From Canna indica (Eukaryota; Streptophyta; Magnoliopsida; Zingiberales; Cannaceae): a stretch of 64,000 nt of DNA. A program made the translations under genes and the position numbers. Location of the stretch: assembly GCA_034359265.1 (NCBI GenBank), contig CP136893.1, forward strand, positions 44,527,501-44,591,500, read 5' to 3'. Position 1 is the stretch's first letter, and each line of letters starts with the position of its first letter. Below are positions 36,075-48,982 of the stretch, piece by piece. The notes under the pieces were generated by a model. That model did not search any database. It had not been told where the DNA came from and saw only the letters and a list, made by a program, of their open reading frames with translations.

Positions 36075-37599
36075 TGTGGGCGAAATGTCAACACTAGAGG
36101 GGGGGGGTGAATAGTGTGTTTACTAATTCGATTAGCATAAATCCAATTTTTAATCATTTTCTTAGATTGTTTTAGGCAATTCACAATTGAATACGGAAGC
36201 AAGATAAATGATAAAACAATTGAACATGAAATAAAAAAATCAATGCAAACACTGAGATTTTATAGTGGTTCGGCCCCAATGCCTACTCCACTACCTAAGC
36301 ACCCCACTTAGAATTTTCAAACTAGTTTTGCTAGATTAATTTGAGTTTCCCTTACAACGAGGACTTTTCCTCGAAAAGACTCCGCTCTCCAACCGAAGGC
36401 ACTTCCACACCAGGAAGTATCCCGCCTCTTTCCCACCTCAACCTAAGGGACAACTAAACTAATCCTAGTAAACACTACGTTTAATTACACGAGTGGCTTT
36501 ACTCCTTTTTCACCAAGGATACAACTTCACCCGACAAGACCAAACACCTAGTCTTACAAACTCAAATCCAAATAAAAATAGTTCAAATAAAGATATAAAA
36601 TACAATCAAAAGAGCTACAATATAAAACAAGATTAAAAGCTCTTTTTAATCCTTCAAAAACCTCCAACTCGCCAAGTGGTAGAGCTTGAGTTGAAGCCCG
36701 AGTTGAGGAGCAGGCGTCGCTTGATGAAGAACTCAACAGAGGAACGGAGCGCGATGAGATTACTCCTTGGAAGGCTTTGATCTCTCATTTGGATGCTCAA
36801 TAATTTCTTTAAACGTCAGAGAGAGAGAGTTAAAAGATGTGTATGAGGTGTATTTATACCCTCAGCTGAAACGGGGCGTCAACAGGATTATTTCCGACCG
36901 TTATAGATGCCCGGTCGATGGTCTGGTCGAATCATCGGTCGATCGGTCATTCGATTGCTGCAATTTTCTCTCTGGTCGGTCGACCGACGAGTCGACCGCC
37001 AGACGTAAATTGGTGATCCGTGATCTTAGATCGACCTGTCGGTCGATCGACGTGATCTGCGTCTTTGGCTACTCGCAGGTCGGTCGACCGCCAAGCCTAT
37101 TGCCCTTTTTCGGCTTTGACGCAAGAAGCTTGCAATTTCTCTTTTGGTCGATTGACGCAAGCTGCGTCTGCAACTAGCCTCAGTCCGGTCGACCGATCGG
37201 TTGACCGCTAGGGCTACTGCCCATTTCTTACCCTATTCGGTCGATCAAATTTAGGCTGAGATTATTTTCTTCAGCCTTTTTCTTCCGCACTTCATTTCCG
37301 GGTTCCGACTTTTAACGAGCATCATGATGGAGAGCTTTCCACGTGATCTTTGAGCTCGTCCGATGCGACTTTGGTGCACCCGTCGATCTTCGGGAATTAA
37401 GTTTCGCGACGAACCCGAGCGTGACGATCAATGTCCTTCCAATTTTGCAATTTCTTCGATTTATCCGATCGAGGACATCGAACGTTAGTTGATATGGAAC
37501 TTGAAAGATATTCTCAATAAAATAATTAATTCCATGTTTGTTATCATCAAAACCATCAAAACCGAGATTAAGGTTAAGATTGAAAACCTAAAGTCAGCA
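36075..37599 (-). repeat. SIRE derivative 5' LTR
   Basis: Starts TGTGGGCGAAATGTC and ends AAAGTCAGCA. 1,525 bases, with a TATAAATA box on the minus strand at 36851-36858 and TCGA-rich palindromic clusters at 36905-37250. Confidence 0.88.
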
Positions 37600-39521
37600 C
37601 TAAATACTCGGTTGGGAAAGACCCTCTAACCAATGCCACTCGGGTCATTCATAGGTGTGGCTCATCGACAAATATCTCGACCCAATATCAACTCGCTGGG
37701 TCGGGCATTAGCTTCACATGCTAACATGCTTCCTAGCCCGACCATCACACACACATCCACAAGCACATCCTTTAAATAGACGGAAATACACACTATAAAA
37801 TTAGGAGGTTAGCTCGGGTGGGTACATCCATAATCATATTTCTCGATAGTGTGCACAACCGCACCCCACTCGGCCGCAACTGGGCCCCAAATTCTTGTTT
37901 ACTCGCCGTACCACCCACCATTATACACTCTGAAGCTTATCTTCTGATTTCTTATCCAAATAATAGTATATCTATGGGAGGTCGTCATGCAGCAAAATTT
38001 TAACATTCTACCGAACCATTTCAGCATGATGTACCTTCCTGCCATCAACCATTCCATGTTCGAAATCTTATCCGAACACCCAGAAATTTCTTGGACAATC
38101 CATTCCATATCTACCTGAAGGTTTCAGATTTCAGTATAACCAAATATAGGAAATTCAAATTTCCTAACTTACCAACCCTGCCTTAAAAATTTCAGCGTAG
38201 GACCGAAAATTCAGCCTTATGAAGGGTAAATTCTGCACTTGTTTATTTAGTGTCTAAAACCCTTCTTGAGTGTAGAACAATATAAGGGATATGATAATTT
38301 CATGCTTAGGTTTGACCTCAGCATACTATGAGGTGAAATTTCAGTCTACACAAATCGAATTTTTCAGCTCATATAACATGAAATTCCAGCATACATAAAC
38401 ATGAAATTTTCAGCAGGAAACTTCACCATTTCAGCACACCAATATATAGAAAGTTCAGCATATGAAGTAAAATTCAGTAAACATCCTCATTGAATTTCAA
38501 CATGCTTAAAAATGTAATTTCAGCATACCCTACAAACAATTTCAGCATGCTTATAACTAGATTTCATCATACTTACAATGAAATCTCAGCATACTAAAAA
38601 GGGTTTCAATTTAGGAAATCTCTACATGAAGTCACACCATTGGTACCCTACTGATTAAGGGTTATTCGGCCCACCCTTAAGCCACAAACTTTAAATTCTT
38701 ACTTGGGTTTTAGCATGCTTTTAGTAAGCAAAATTAGGAATTAAATCAATGAAAATTTTCTAATCAAATACATGCACATAACCTTGCTTCTATTACCATG
38801 GTCGACCAACCCTAGGATTTAAGGGCATGCCCTAGGGCTGTCGCCCACCCTAAACCCAAGGAAAATGTCGATCTTTCAACATCAAAGCCTCAACCACGAA
38901 AGATAACACATATATGAAAACCAATCGTGGAAAATACATCACCCGATCCTTCCTACAAGAATCGGCAGTACTATTCCTAAATTTAGTGATTTTGGAGAGA
39001 AATCACTCACCAGCCACCCAGCTTCGATATAACCAACCACAACCTTAGATTTGACGAGTCTGACCTTTCAACGTCTAGCTATCGAACTGGTCATCTACAA
39101 GGTATCTAGGTTCAACCATGCCATATACATTATGAAAGCGATTTCGCAAGCAAGGCTACTCGGGTGGGTGCGGTTTCTATCAAGTACTCCGAGTGCGAGC
39201 GTAGACAGACCCCAGCTCGGCCTCTTCTCGACTCCAAGCCCTCGGCCACCCACCGCACCACCTTACATCAAGAACAATAAAAGTTCATATTTAATATCCC
39301 ATCCGAAATGGTGAGGTACGACAAATTTCCGTGCTCACGAAAATTTCAGTCCAACGCTGAAAATTTCAGCAACCTACACCACATTTCAAGAGCAAAAATT
39401 GACTATAGAAAGCCCACAAAACCTCACCATCACGTGTCCTGGAGTGGCCCTGGTATTGTCCTAAAACTTTAAGGCACAAGGACACACCCACTTCCTACAA
39501 TTGACCACCTCGGGAGGGGGA

Positions 39522-39543
39522 GGGGGGGGGGGGGGGGGGGGGG
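39522..39543 (+). repeat. Homopolymer run of 22 G
   Basis: A run of 22 Gs preceded by GGGAGGGGGA. It may form a quadruplex; length may also be an assembly or sequencing artefact. Confidence 0.8.
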
Positions 39544-40336
39544 TGGTGGTTAAGTATGAAAATCGAGTAGGGAATATAAATTTCAGCACACTTGCTTCCC
39601 TTCCACGACACAATCCATTAAGCCATCAAAGCCCCATGAAGAGACCTTCCCTAATAGGTACCTCCTTCGTCTAGGAACCCATATTCTAATGGCACCAAGC
39701 CAAAACCTCCGAACATCGAGCGTACACCAATTTGTCGCTTTTCCCTAACTCGGCCAAACCAAGACAGTAGGGTCAAAGATCCTTATAGACTTGCTGCTCT
39801 ATAACACTAGAGTTGTCCTAAGGTCATCCAACACCTCAAATCCCTCATGGTTTTCCTTTCCTTTTATTTCACACATCAATCAAAGAAACATACGGGGGTA
39901 TACAAAGCCATCAAGATTTCAACCTCTCTTTAGCAATCCCAACTTTGTCCGGTTAAGGACTCCCCCACACCCAAAGACCGACCACTTCTTGGATTACAAG
40001 GCTACCCTACAGTGGCCAATCAATCTAAGAGGCACTCCCTCCGAAAGGATGATGCTTTAGGATCAAATAAGATCATACAAGGTTTTTCAAAGAAATTTCA
40101 GGATATTCAATTTCCTACACATGATTACCCTAGGGTAAGGGAAAATCACAACCCAACCAGTTCCCGAACCAAAACCTCGAGCTGTCTCACTCTGGGTCGT
40201 GCTCAACCCTGGCTGCTCATGATTACAGTCTGACCTCGGCCTCGGCCCAATTAAAAACAATCTTCTAGTTACCCGCCTACAACTCCCGGGGTGCTCGCTA
40301 GGCCGACCACCCCCAGTAAACTTCTCTACTCAGGCT

Positions 40337-40485
40337 CACTGAGATAGGAAGACCCTCTAGCCTCAGTGCCCACAACTCGGTTGGGAAAGGCCCTCTAGTC
40401 TCAATGCCCATAAATCGATCGGGAAAGGCCCTCCGACCCATATCACTCGGGCTCACTGAGCTAGGAATGCCCTCTAGCCTCAGTG
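40337..40485 (+). repeat. Repeated hairpins with CCCTC core
   Basis: Two clear stems: CACTGAG/CTCAGTG at 40337-40368 and CACTGAGCTAG/CTAGCCTCAGTG (one bulge) at 40454-40485. Between and after them lie GATCGGGAAAGGCCCTCCGACC-like units. The order and core resemble the hairpins at 24.46-24.60, 30.10 and 51.16 kb. Confidence 0.7.
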
Positions 40486-41283
40486 CCCATAACTCGATCG
40501 GGAAAGGCTCTCCGACCCAAAGTCATCCCATGCGCTAAGCGCACTACTCGGCCTATCCGATCCAATGTCACCTTGGGCGCAGAGCGCACCACTCGGCCTA
40601 CCCGGCCCTATACCATCTCATGCGTGGAGCACATCACTCAGTCCAATAAGGTCCACTTAATATCAATTTTAAGAACCACCAAACCCCTAAGCCTGCTTGC
40701 TTTCCTGTATCTTGCGGAACGTCGGTTCGCTTCCGAACCTCAAACCCTCTACGTTTAACTTCTCATATATTCACTCGAGGGCTAAACCCTCAAGCTTGCT
40801 TTACTACTGATATCAAACCAAGGTTTCAAGTGTTTACAGCGTATCAAGAACGATGTACCGAGTCCGCAACCCGGCTCGCATTACACGCACATAATAATTC
40901 CAGCCTATTGTAAGTATCTATTTCCTACCCGTACACATCTGTTCAGGATACCAAAATATTCCCTATGTTTCCAAATTATAGTTTACACGAAGATCGATAG
41001 GTTATTTCGATATATTACACCACAAACTCACAACACTACAACAATATTAATCTCAGCATGTACTTAACAAATTTTCAGCAAATCAGCATGCATTAAACAA
41101 AAATTTTCAGCAAACCAAAGTAGATAAATTAAAAACTATAATTTACAAATATCCACTGACCATACATATCGCCACTGGTGTGCAGACTCAGTCACCCGAT
41201 CACGTGACTAGGACACATTGTATGCCGACACGCTAGCACTGTCCATACAACACTCTACGTCCTATGGTCGTAGTCAGGACCAA

Positions 41284-41300
41284 ACCATGCTCTGATACCA
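41284..41300 (-). other. Primer binding site of the hybrid element
   Basis: The minus strand reads TGGTATCAGAGCATGGT, three bases from the LTR-C terminus at 41304. Confidence 0.88.
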
Positions 41301-42924
41301 CTTTGTCACGCCCCAAATCTATGGTCATGTTACCAGCCAGAGTACACATCCGTACTCTGAAGCATACCAACACATACATACCAAAATGCGGAATAAATGA
41401 TATAACATGTGAAAACCAATGAACATGTGAAGGAATGTTATTATGAAAATATAAACAATCGAATGTGAGTAAGGTCCATGTCTACAACCATCACATGACC
41501 ATATGCATAAGTAATTCCTACTACTCGACTACGACTCGACACGTCACGAGATTCATTGCCTGAGCCTACAACTCCAGTCCTGCTACATGGGTACCACCGT
41601 ACCTCTATTAGTTAGGAGCTACAAAACAACAACAAAAGAGATGTGAGTTCCAACGAACTCAGTGAGTGGCTTGAACCAAGCCCTCGCCAAGCTATCCCGA
41701 GCATCAAGCACAACAAACATAAATCATACTTATAGAATTTCTAAAGTGTAATAGCATGTAAAGTAAAAGATACATTCACAAAACTCGTGCACAGACGCAC
41801 CATAGTCATTCAGCCCATAATGGCCCAAATATCAAGTATCATATTCACTCGGCCCGTAATGACCCAAATATCAAGTACCATCACAAGAATAAGAAATACA
41901 CAAGAATATACACCGATGATATTACTCGAGTGGTTTAGGCAATCTGCCGATATGGGTGCACGCATGGCCGCACCGAGTCCGGCCTATTCCTGGCCTCAAC
42001 CCCTCGATCGACCGTCATGCACCCCACCACTCAAATCAATGAAACCAACCCACGTGCATATGCGCTTCACCTTTCACTATCCAACCGTACCAGAAGGGAA
42101 TTCTAGCAACTCATTATTACTGAACGAGTTTGAGATCTCAGCACTAGTATAAGTGCCTCCAACTTGGAATTTGTTGATGCTACACTACGCGTCACCACCC
42201 ACAAGTTGAATAACAAAAGTGCATATCACAATTTATCATAGGCACACAACATAAACATCAAAGTAATTCGACCCTCAAGTGGAGTCAAGGCAGTCCTCCC
42301 ATACTTAGCCAAATTTCGGCACTTCTCGATCTTATCAGGTTCACTTTTGCTACTACCGCTAAACCCTTAGTTGTTAGTGAAATGTCTACCAAAAATACAA
42401 GATAAGCAAGCTTTTGTGTCACACTAACTATCCTCAAAGTTTCAGGTCATTTGGGCGATGGATCGATCACGACATGGCATAACGAACAAGTCATACCAGA
42501 ATTTCTGCAATTCACTAGCAGATTTTCTTGTTTGAGTTGCTATCTTAGAAAATTCATAACTAAGTCCACTCTTATTCTTTTTCCCTCAAACCAGATTCGA
42601 ATGGTTGTCCATATACCCCACAATGATTTCCCAATGCTTCACTGTCATAGGACGATGATTCAATCTCCGAATATCGTGTCAAACTTTCAACTTATCACAA
42701 ATTCTGCTATGTGCAGAAATTGGCTGTTTTAAATTGTCCTCAAACAAATTTTATAAACCTAGTTCCTCCAACTCGGAATTTGCTAAAATTTGGTGTCAAA
42801 GCTATCAGAGTACCCTACTATCTATCCCCAAGAGTTTACTATGCTCATCCCACGTTTATATTTATATATATATATATATATATATATTTGAAATTATTAT
42901 TTTACCCCTAAACTTAAGTGTATT

Positions 42925-45079
42925 TGTCACATCCCAAATTTCACAATGGTGTGACCGGCCAGGGTATACAAGCATACCCCGAAGCCTACTCCAATCACTA
43001 ATAACCACAGACACAAATAAAGTAGTCACAGACCATAAGGATAAAACAACTTCATATTTCAAACTCCAACCACTAAGAAATGTTTATAGAACCAAAACAA
43101 ACTCATCTTTTGATAAAAATCACGGAAACATGAATGTTCAACCAGAATAAACTTTTAACAATGTTTGAACCCATAAATGAAATAAAGAACAATAAGTTTC
43201 AAATACATGGCTCTCTCTAAACTTGACTACCATCCTAACTCTAACTTCGACTTGTCACGAGATCAGTCCTGAACCTGCCGCTCCCAGCTGCGCTACTCCA
43301 ACACCTCAGTGCTACTACTTGTCCTGACCTGGTGCTAAAAAAAACAATAAAACAAAATGGTAAGTCCATATTGGACTTAGTGAGTGGCTCGGTCCTGAGC
43401 CCACCACGGTCCACAACTATACAGTTGTATAAGATGCATAATAATAACATAATAGGTAATTTCCATACCATAATCCAACCAGTATCAAAGTACATGGATA
43501 ATTTCTTAAATCCAGAATTAAACCATTTTATCTATGTAATTCTAAACCAATCCATACATATCCCACAAAGAAAAGAAACCACACATTTATACAAGTATGT
43601 TTTCAACCAATACGAGTCGGTCACTAGGACATACCCAGTGAGCTTCCCGCCCATGGTTCCTGAGCTAGGCAGGCCCTCTAGCCTCAGTAACCCCAATTAG
43701 TTGGGAATACCCTCCAACCAGTGCCACTCCAGGTCCGTCGTCAGCGTGGCTCACTGACGAGGTTCCCGGTCCACACCTCCCCCGCTGATCAGTTCAACCA
43801 AACCCCCATCTCGTCCACAAACACAAGCACGTTACAAAGAAAAATAATGAATGCACTAATACCACAAACATTTAATATAAGACAGTATCCCTACACCATT
43901 TAATACCAAGTGCTTGTATCCTACAAGAGTGTAGTTTAAGATTTCCAAACTGAATGAAATATCTAAATTAAGAGATTTCTACATAGAAGTCTAAAGTTTA
44001 TAGATAACACCTAAGTTTAAGCAACTAAATTAGCAAACACCCAAATAATTCCAGCCCACAATAAATATGAGTATAATATGTAATTTCAGCACATATATAA
44101 AAATCAGCATCTAACTAGGCAATTTCAGCATGTATAACCAGCATCATACACATCATTTCAGCATCATTTCTATATGAAATTTTCAGCACTATTATACGGT
44201 ACTTCCAGCAATTATATTTTCAGCCAATAGAAATTTCAGCAATCATATATATATAAATCCAACAAACCATCTAAGTGGACTAATCACTCTTCTTTAACCT
44301 TTGATATGTGAACCAGCCTCTAGTAAAAGGAAAAGAAATTTACAATTTCCAAATTTTGAACACAACTCAAAGCTCACTGTTTCAAACTCTCCTCAATTAA
44401 ATTTCATTGACTGCACATTACAGTCAACCTCCATTACATCATGCGGCCACAAAAGGAAAAGTGGCACAGGCGGCCATTGTTCGCCTAGGTTTCCCAATTC
44501 CATCTTCACCCATACCACCCATTTAATTCCAAAGAAGCTTGCTTGTAGATGATACTTCTTATTACAATCAAAAGGCAATTCATCAATCGTAAAATCTCAT
44601 CCAAAGTTTTATATGGCAGTGGGCGGCCACCAAGAAGAAAAATAATTTCCATGGCCTAGATTTCATGTTTTTAGTCTCTAATTTCGAGAAGAAATTGGCA
44701 CAAGCACGCGACTCAAACCCATAGGAAGAAGAATCAAAATTTGTAGAGAAAAAATCCAATTTTCTTTCTCATGACAAGGGGCTGCTAAGAAAGAAAGAAA
44801 GACCTTAAATTTTTACAAGAGTAAACCACTCACTGGTAAAGGAAAATAGAGTGGATGACGCTCTCCGACGTCCTTGAGCCGATGATCACCGGCGTCGGCA
44901 ATACCACCGGCGGCAAATCCCTCTTCCACCGCCTCCTCCGTCGTCTCCTCTGTCGCCCTCTCCGTTTCCCCCTTTTTTTTTAATTATTTTTTTGGGTGTG
45001 TGCGGCTGTAGCAACCGCACACACCAATTAACCCTTTTTTTTTTTTTTTTAATTATTATTTTTTTTTTTTTTTACACCT

Positions 45080-45130
<51 letters not shown>

Positions 45131-45424
45131 CTTATTTTAATTTATTTTATTTTTATGATTCTACCCCTCACTTAATCCAACTGCGGCTTCTATCGAACTC
45201 AACCCACACTTGCCCAAATCAGATTCCGATCGAGTCGTCGGACTCGACTCAACAAATAATCCAAAACCGAAAATAAAAATAAATAAAACAAATCACTAAA
45301 CACGCGCAAAGGCCTCACCTTAATTCACATTTCCGACACTTCTTCCGACCCGCTTCGATGCGCATCCACATCGTCCGGCTAAAAATAACTAAATTAAATT
45401 ATATAAAAATTTACGGATATAACA
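42925..45424 (-). repeat. Tekay-2 3' LTR
   Basis: 2,500 bases. It contains a (TA)n tract at about 45085-45129, longer than in the partner LTR. It has about seven TTTCAGCA motifs at 44085-44240, donor motif CCACTCAC at 44826-44833 and acceptor at 43335. Confidence 0.95.
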
Positions 45425-45440
45425 ATCTTCCCCCCTTAAA
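45425..45440 (-). other. Tekay-2 polypurine tract
   Basis: The minus strand reads AAGGGGGGAAGAT directly before the 3' LTR (TGTTATATCC). It would prime plus-strand DNA synthesis. Confidence 0.85.
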
Positions 45441-45457
45441 AAAATTCGACCCCGAAT

Positions 45458-48400
45458 TTAGGGTAGAAAAGAACTCACCAAGGAATCAAAAAGATAGGGA
45501 TACTTCTCCCGCATCGCACTCTCCACCTCCCAGGTAGCTTCTTGACCAGTATGGTGTTCCCAATGGACCTTCACCAGCAGAACTTCCTTAGACCTCAGTT
45601 TCCTAATCTGGCGATCCAAAATCTCTACAGGTTTCTCCTCATATGAGATTGTCGAATCAACCTCCACCACTGACGGCTCAAGTACATGAGTCTCATCCCT
45701 AACATACCGCTTCAACATCGAAACATGAAACACTGGATGCACCCTATCTAGGCTAGGCGGTAAGGCCAACTCATAAGCTACGGCTCCTCTTCGCCGTAAG
45801 ATAGGAAAAGGTCCTATAAACCTAGGACTTAATTTCCCCTTCTTTCCAAACCTCACCACTCCCTTCATAGGAGACACTTTCAAAAACACTAACTCCCCCT
45901 CTGCGAACTCAATTTCTCGGGCCTTTCCATCTGCATACATCTTCTGACGACTTTGGGCTGCCAGCAATCGATCCTTAATCAGTTTTACTTTTTCCATGGC
46001 ATCCTGCACCAAATCGGGCCCCAACAACTGAGACTCCCCAGCCTCGAACCACCCCACTGGAGATCTACATCGCCGTCCATACAGAGCCTCAAAAGGTGCC
46101 ATACCAATACTGGTCTGGAAACTATTATTATAGGCGAACTCTACTAAGGGCAGGTGCTTCTCCCAACCATCCTTTAAATCCAAAATACAAGCTCTTAACA
46201 TATCCTCCAAAGTCTGAATGGTCCTCTCAGACTGCCCGTCCGTCTGCGGATGGAAAGCGGTACTGAATCTGACCTGAGTGCCCAAAGCCTCCTGGAAAGA
46301 CTGCCAATACCGAGCAGTGAACTGAGTACCCCGATCAGAGATGATCATCACTGGGATACCATGATATGCCACAATCCGATCCAAAAATAATCGGGCATAC
46401 TGCTCTGCGGTGAAAGTCGTCTTCACCGGAATAAAGTGGGCCGACTTAGTTAGCCGATCCACCACCACCCAGATGGAATCATTTCCCTTCTTCGACCTGG
46501 GTAGTCCATTAACAAAATCCATAGTGATCTTTTCCCATTTCCACTCCGGCACCTCTAGATTCTGAAGCAGCCCTGCAGGTCTCAAATGCTCAGCCTTAAC
46601 CTGCTGACAGACCAAACACTTAGACACAAACTCAGCTACCTCCCTCTTCATCCCTCTCCACCAGTAATGCTGCCGCAAATCACGGTACATCTTGGTGGCT
46701 CCTGGATGCATAGTATAAGTGGAACTATGAGCCATCTCAAGTACCTGACGGCGAACTTCTGCCATATCCGGTACCACAATCCTATCCTTGAACCTTAACA
46801 CACCCTCGGCATCAATCCTAAACCCATCATTCGCATCTCCCCTCTCAACCAGACCTTGAGTTATAGCACAAAATGCATCCTCACCCTGAGCTGTTCGGAG
46901 CATATCCACCAAGGTAGACTGGACGCGAAGATGCGCCACCATACCACCCGAGTTAAACACTGATAACACCGCTCCATTCCCCAGACACTCAGCAAGCTCC
47001 CTCGCCATTAGCCTTCTTCTCAAAGTCAAGTGTGCTAGACTACCCATAGATTTTCTGCTCAATGCATCAGCTACTACATTAGCTTTCCCAGGATGGTAGA
47101 GAATGGTGCAGTCATAGTCTTTCAACAACTCCAACCACCTTCTTTGCCTCAAGTTTAGTTCCTTCTGAGTAAGCAAGTACTGAAGACTTTTATGGTCAGT
47201 ATAAATCTCACTAGCTTCCCCATATAAATAATGGCGCCATAATTTTAGTGCAAATACTATAGCTGCCAACTCTAAATCATGGGTCGGGTAGTTCTTCTCA
47301 TGAGGTTTCAACTGCCTAGATGCATAAGCAATCACCCTACCATGCTGCATCAAAACATAACCCAAACCTACCATAGAAGCATCACAGTACACTACAAAAC
47401 CTCCAGAACCTGACGGTAGAGCCAATACTGGAGCTGAAGTCAACCGGTCCTTGAGCTCCTGAAAGCTCTCCTCGCACTTGCTATCCCACTCAAATTTGAT
47501 GTTCTTCTGTGTCAACCGGGTTAAAGGAGCTGCAATTCTAGAAAAGTTTTCTACAAACTTCCTATAGTACCCGGCCAAGCCCAAGAAGCTCCGAATCTCA
47601 GCCACACAAGTCGGATTTTTCCACCTCTGCACTGCTTCAATTTTCGCGGGGTCTACCTCCACCCCGTCCCTCGATACCACATGTCCTAAAAATCCCACAC
47701 TGTTCAGCCAGAACTCACACTTGGAAAATTTAGCAAATAATTGATGCTTCCTGAGGGTCTCCAAAACTACCCTCAAATGCTCACAATGCTCAGCCTCACT
47801 TCGGGAGTAAACCAGGATGTCATCTATGAACACAATGACAAACCTATCCAGAAACTCCTTGAACACACGGTTCATCAAATCCATAAATGCAGCAGGTGCA
47901 TTAGTCAACCCGAAGGACATGACCAAAAATTCGTAGTGACCATATCTCGTCCTAAAGGCTGTCTTCTGAACATCCTGATCCCGGATCCTCAACTGGTGAT
48001 ACCCTGACCTTAGGTCGATCTTAGAGAACCACTGCGCTCCCTGCAATTGATCAAAAAGATCATCAATCCTCGGGAGTGGGTAGCGGTTCTTGATCGTCAC
48101 TTTATTTAGCTGCCGGTAATCAACACACATCCGCATAGATCCATCTTTCTTTTTAACAAAAAGTACCGGCGCTCCCCAAGGTGACACACTCGGGCGAATG
48201 AAACCCAGATCCATCAATTCCTGCAACTGAGCCTTAAGCTCTCTCAACTCAGCCGGTGCCATACGATATGGAGGAATTGAGATTGGCTTCACCTCTGGCT
48301 GTAAATCAATGCAGAACTCAATCTCTCGAACCGGCGGCAAACCCGGAAGCTCTTTCGGAAAGACATCCGAATATTCACTAACCACCGGTGTCTCCTCTAC

Positions 48401-48934
48401 CTTTCTGACCGAAATTTCACCTTCCTTAGCCACGGACACAAAAGCTAGAAATGACTGGCAGCCATTCACGAGCAACTTCCGGGCCTTAAGGGCTGAAATA
48501 ACCCCGAAAGATTCCCCTCTACCTTCACCCTGGAAAGTGAACGACGGCATGCCTGGCTTATTAAAAGTAATAGCCTTCGTTCTACAATCTATAGAGGCAT
48601 AGTGAGAGGATAGCCCGTCCATGCCCAATACCACATCTATCTCTAAGGTGGGTAGAATTACCAATTCTGCTTCCAAAACATGCCCACCAATGGATACCTC
48701 ACAGCCCTTGAAAACTATCTCAGCATGGACAGAATGTCCTGTCGGCGTTGATACAACCAAGGGTACCTCAAGGAACTCTCTTTCTTTATCAAGCTTAATA
48801 GCAAAGTCATCAAAAATAAAGGAATGAGTAGCTCCAGGATCAAATAGAATAAATGCAGGTATGGAACAAACTGCAAGGATACCTGTTACCACGGTCTTAG
48901 ACACCTCAGCACCATCTCGAGTCATAGTGAACAC
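45458..48934 (-). CDS. pol: Tekay-2 pol (protease, RT, RNase H, integrase, chromodomain)
   Basis: 1,158 residues from the first Met; the true frame continues upstream to the gag TAG. Protease: FDPGATHSF (Asp32; Pro where many relatives have Ser or Thr). RT about 222-400, catalytic FIDD at 369-372. RNase H about 512-590 with Asp518, Glu555 and Asp580. Integrase: zinc finger His736, His743, Cys773, Cys776; catalytic Asp806, Asp867, Glu903 (D-35-E spacing between the last two). GPF motif near 1041. C-terminal chromodomain about 1095-1150 ([16 protein letters not shown], then [10 protein letters not shown]...YPYLF), which in this family directs integration to heterochromatin. No internal stop. 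Pol would be made only by readthrough of the TAG, reinitiation, or not at all. Confidence 0.95.
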   Translation of the reverse strand: MFTMTRDGAEVSKTVVTGILAVCSIPAFILFDPGATHSFIFDDFAIKLDKEREFLEVPLVVSTPTGHSVHAEIVFKGCEVSIGGHVLEAELVILPTLEIDVVLGMDGLSSHYASIDCRTKAITFNKPGMPSFTFQGEGRGESFGVISALKARKLLVNGCQSFLAFVSVAKEGEISVRKVEETPVVSEYSDVFPKELPGLPPVREIEFCIDLQPEVKPISIPPYRMAPAELRELKAQLQELMDLGFIRPSVSPWGAPVLFVKKKDGSMRMCVDYRQLNKVTIKNRYPLPRIDDLFDQLQGAQWFSKIDLRSGYHQLRIRDQDVQKTAFRTRYGHYEFLVMSFGLTNAPAAFMDLMNRVFKEFLDRFVIVFIDDILVYSRSEAEHCEHLRVVLETLRKHQLFAKFSKCEFWLNSVGFLGHVVSRDGVEVDPAKIEAVQRWKNPTCVAEIRSFLGLAGYYRKFVENFSRIAAPLTRLTQKNIKFEWDSKCEESFQELKDRLTSAPVLALPSGSGGFVVYCDASMVGLGYVLMQHGRVIAYASRQLKPHEKNYPTHDLELAAIVFALKLWRHYLYGEASEIYTDHKSLQYLLTQKELNLRQRRWLELLKDYDCTILYHPGKANVVADALSRKSMGSLAHLTLRRRLMARELAECLGNGAVLSVFNSGGMVAHLRVQSTLVDMLRTAQGEDAFCAITQGLVERGDANDGFRIDAEGVLRFKDRIVVPDMAEVRRQVLEMAHSSTYTMHPGATKMYRDLRQHYWWRGMKREVAEFVSKCLVCQQVKAEHLRPAGLLQNLEVPEWKWEKITMDFVNGLPRSKKGNDSIWVVVDRLTKSAHFIPVKTTFTAEQYARLFLDRIVAYHGIPVMIISDRGTQFTARYWQSFQEALGTQVRFSTAFHPQTDGQSERTIQTLEDMLRACILDLKDGWEKHLPLVEFAYNNSFQTSIGMAPFEALYGRRCRSPVGWFEAGESQLLGPDLVQDAMEKVKLIKDRLLAAQSRQKMYADGKAREIEFAEGELVFLKVSPMKGVVRFGKKGKLSPRFIGPFPILRRRGAVAYELALPPSLDRVHPVFHVSMLKRYVRDETHVLEPSVVEVDSTISYEEKPVEILDRQIRKLRSKEVLLVKVHWEHHTGQEATWEVESAMREKYPYLFDSLVSSFLP

Positions 48935-48982
48935 TCGCGCAGGAGCTCTCCCAGATCCACTGGCACGCGGCTGCCCTGAACC

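Larger units (their letters stand above)
30139..37599 (-). mobile_element. SIRE/Maximus-like Copia derivative lacking pol
   Basis: LTRs at 30139-31365 and 36075-37599, flanked by the 5-bp duplication CTAAA (30134-30138 and 37600-37604). The primer site TGGTATCAGAGTGGG (minus strand, 36058-36072) lies 2 bases from the 5' LTR, and a TATTGGC end preceded by AAAAAATGGGAGAT marks the polypurine tract side (31366-31379). Internally there is a gag pseudogene (34675-36007) and the gag-pol junction motif GPKTIWVPK near 34630, but no protease, integrase, RT or RNase H. The remaining 31.4-34.48 kb is AT-rich spacer. It depends on other elements for any movement. Confidence 0.85.
37605..41283. other. Internal region of the hybrid element, right part
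   Basis: Non-coding. It contains about 20 scattered TTTCAGCA motifs (mostly 38.1-38.6 kb, some 39.3-39.6 and 41.05-41.11 kb), a donor-like motif on the minus strand at 39003-39010, a run of 22 Gs (39522-39543), and repeated hairpins with the CCCTC core (40337-40485). The last ~130 bases match the leaders of Tekay-1 and Tekay-2. The short frames here (39791-40060, 40483-40758 and others) show no domain. Confidence 0.55.

Noticed and set aside
30610..37177. Arg/Ser/Asp-rich frames at 30610-30969 and 36767-37177
   Set aside because: Translations of the TCGA/GGTCGACC repeat clusters in the SIRE LTRs.
45085..45129. (TA)n tract as a biological signal
   Set aside because: It differs in length between two otherwise nearly identical LTRs, so it is an ordinary unstable microsatellite.
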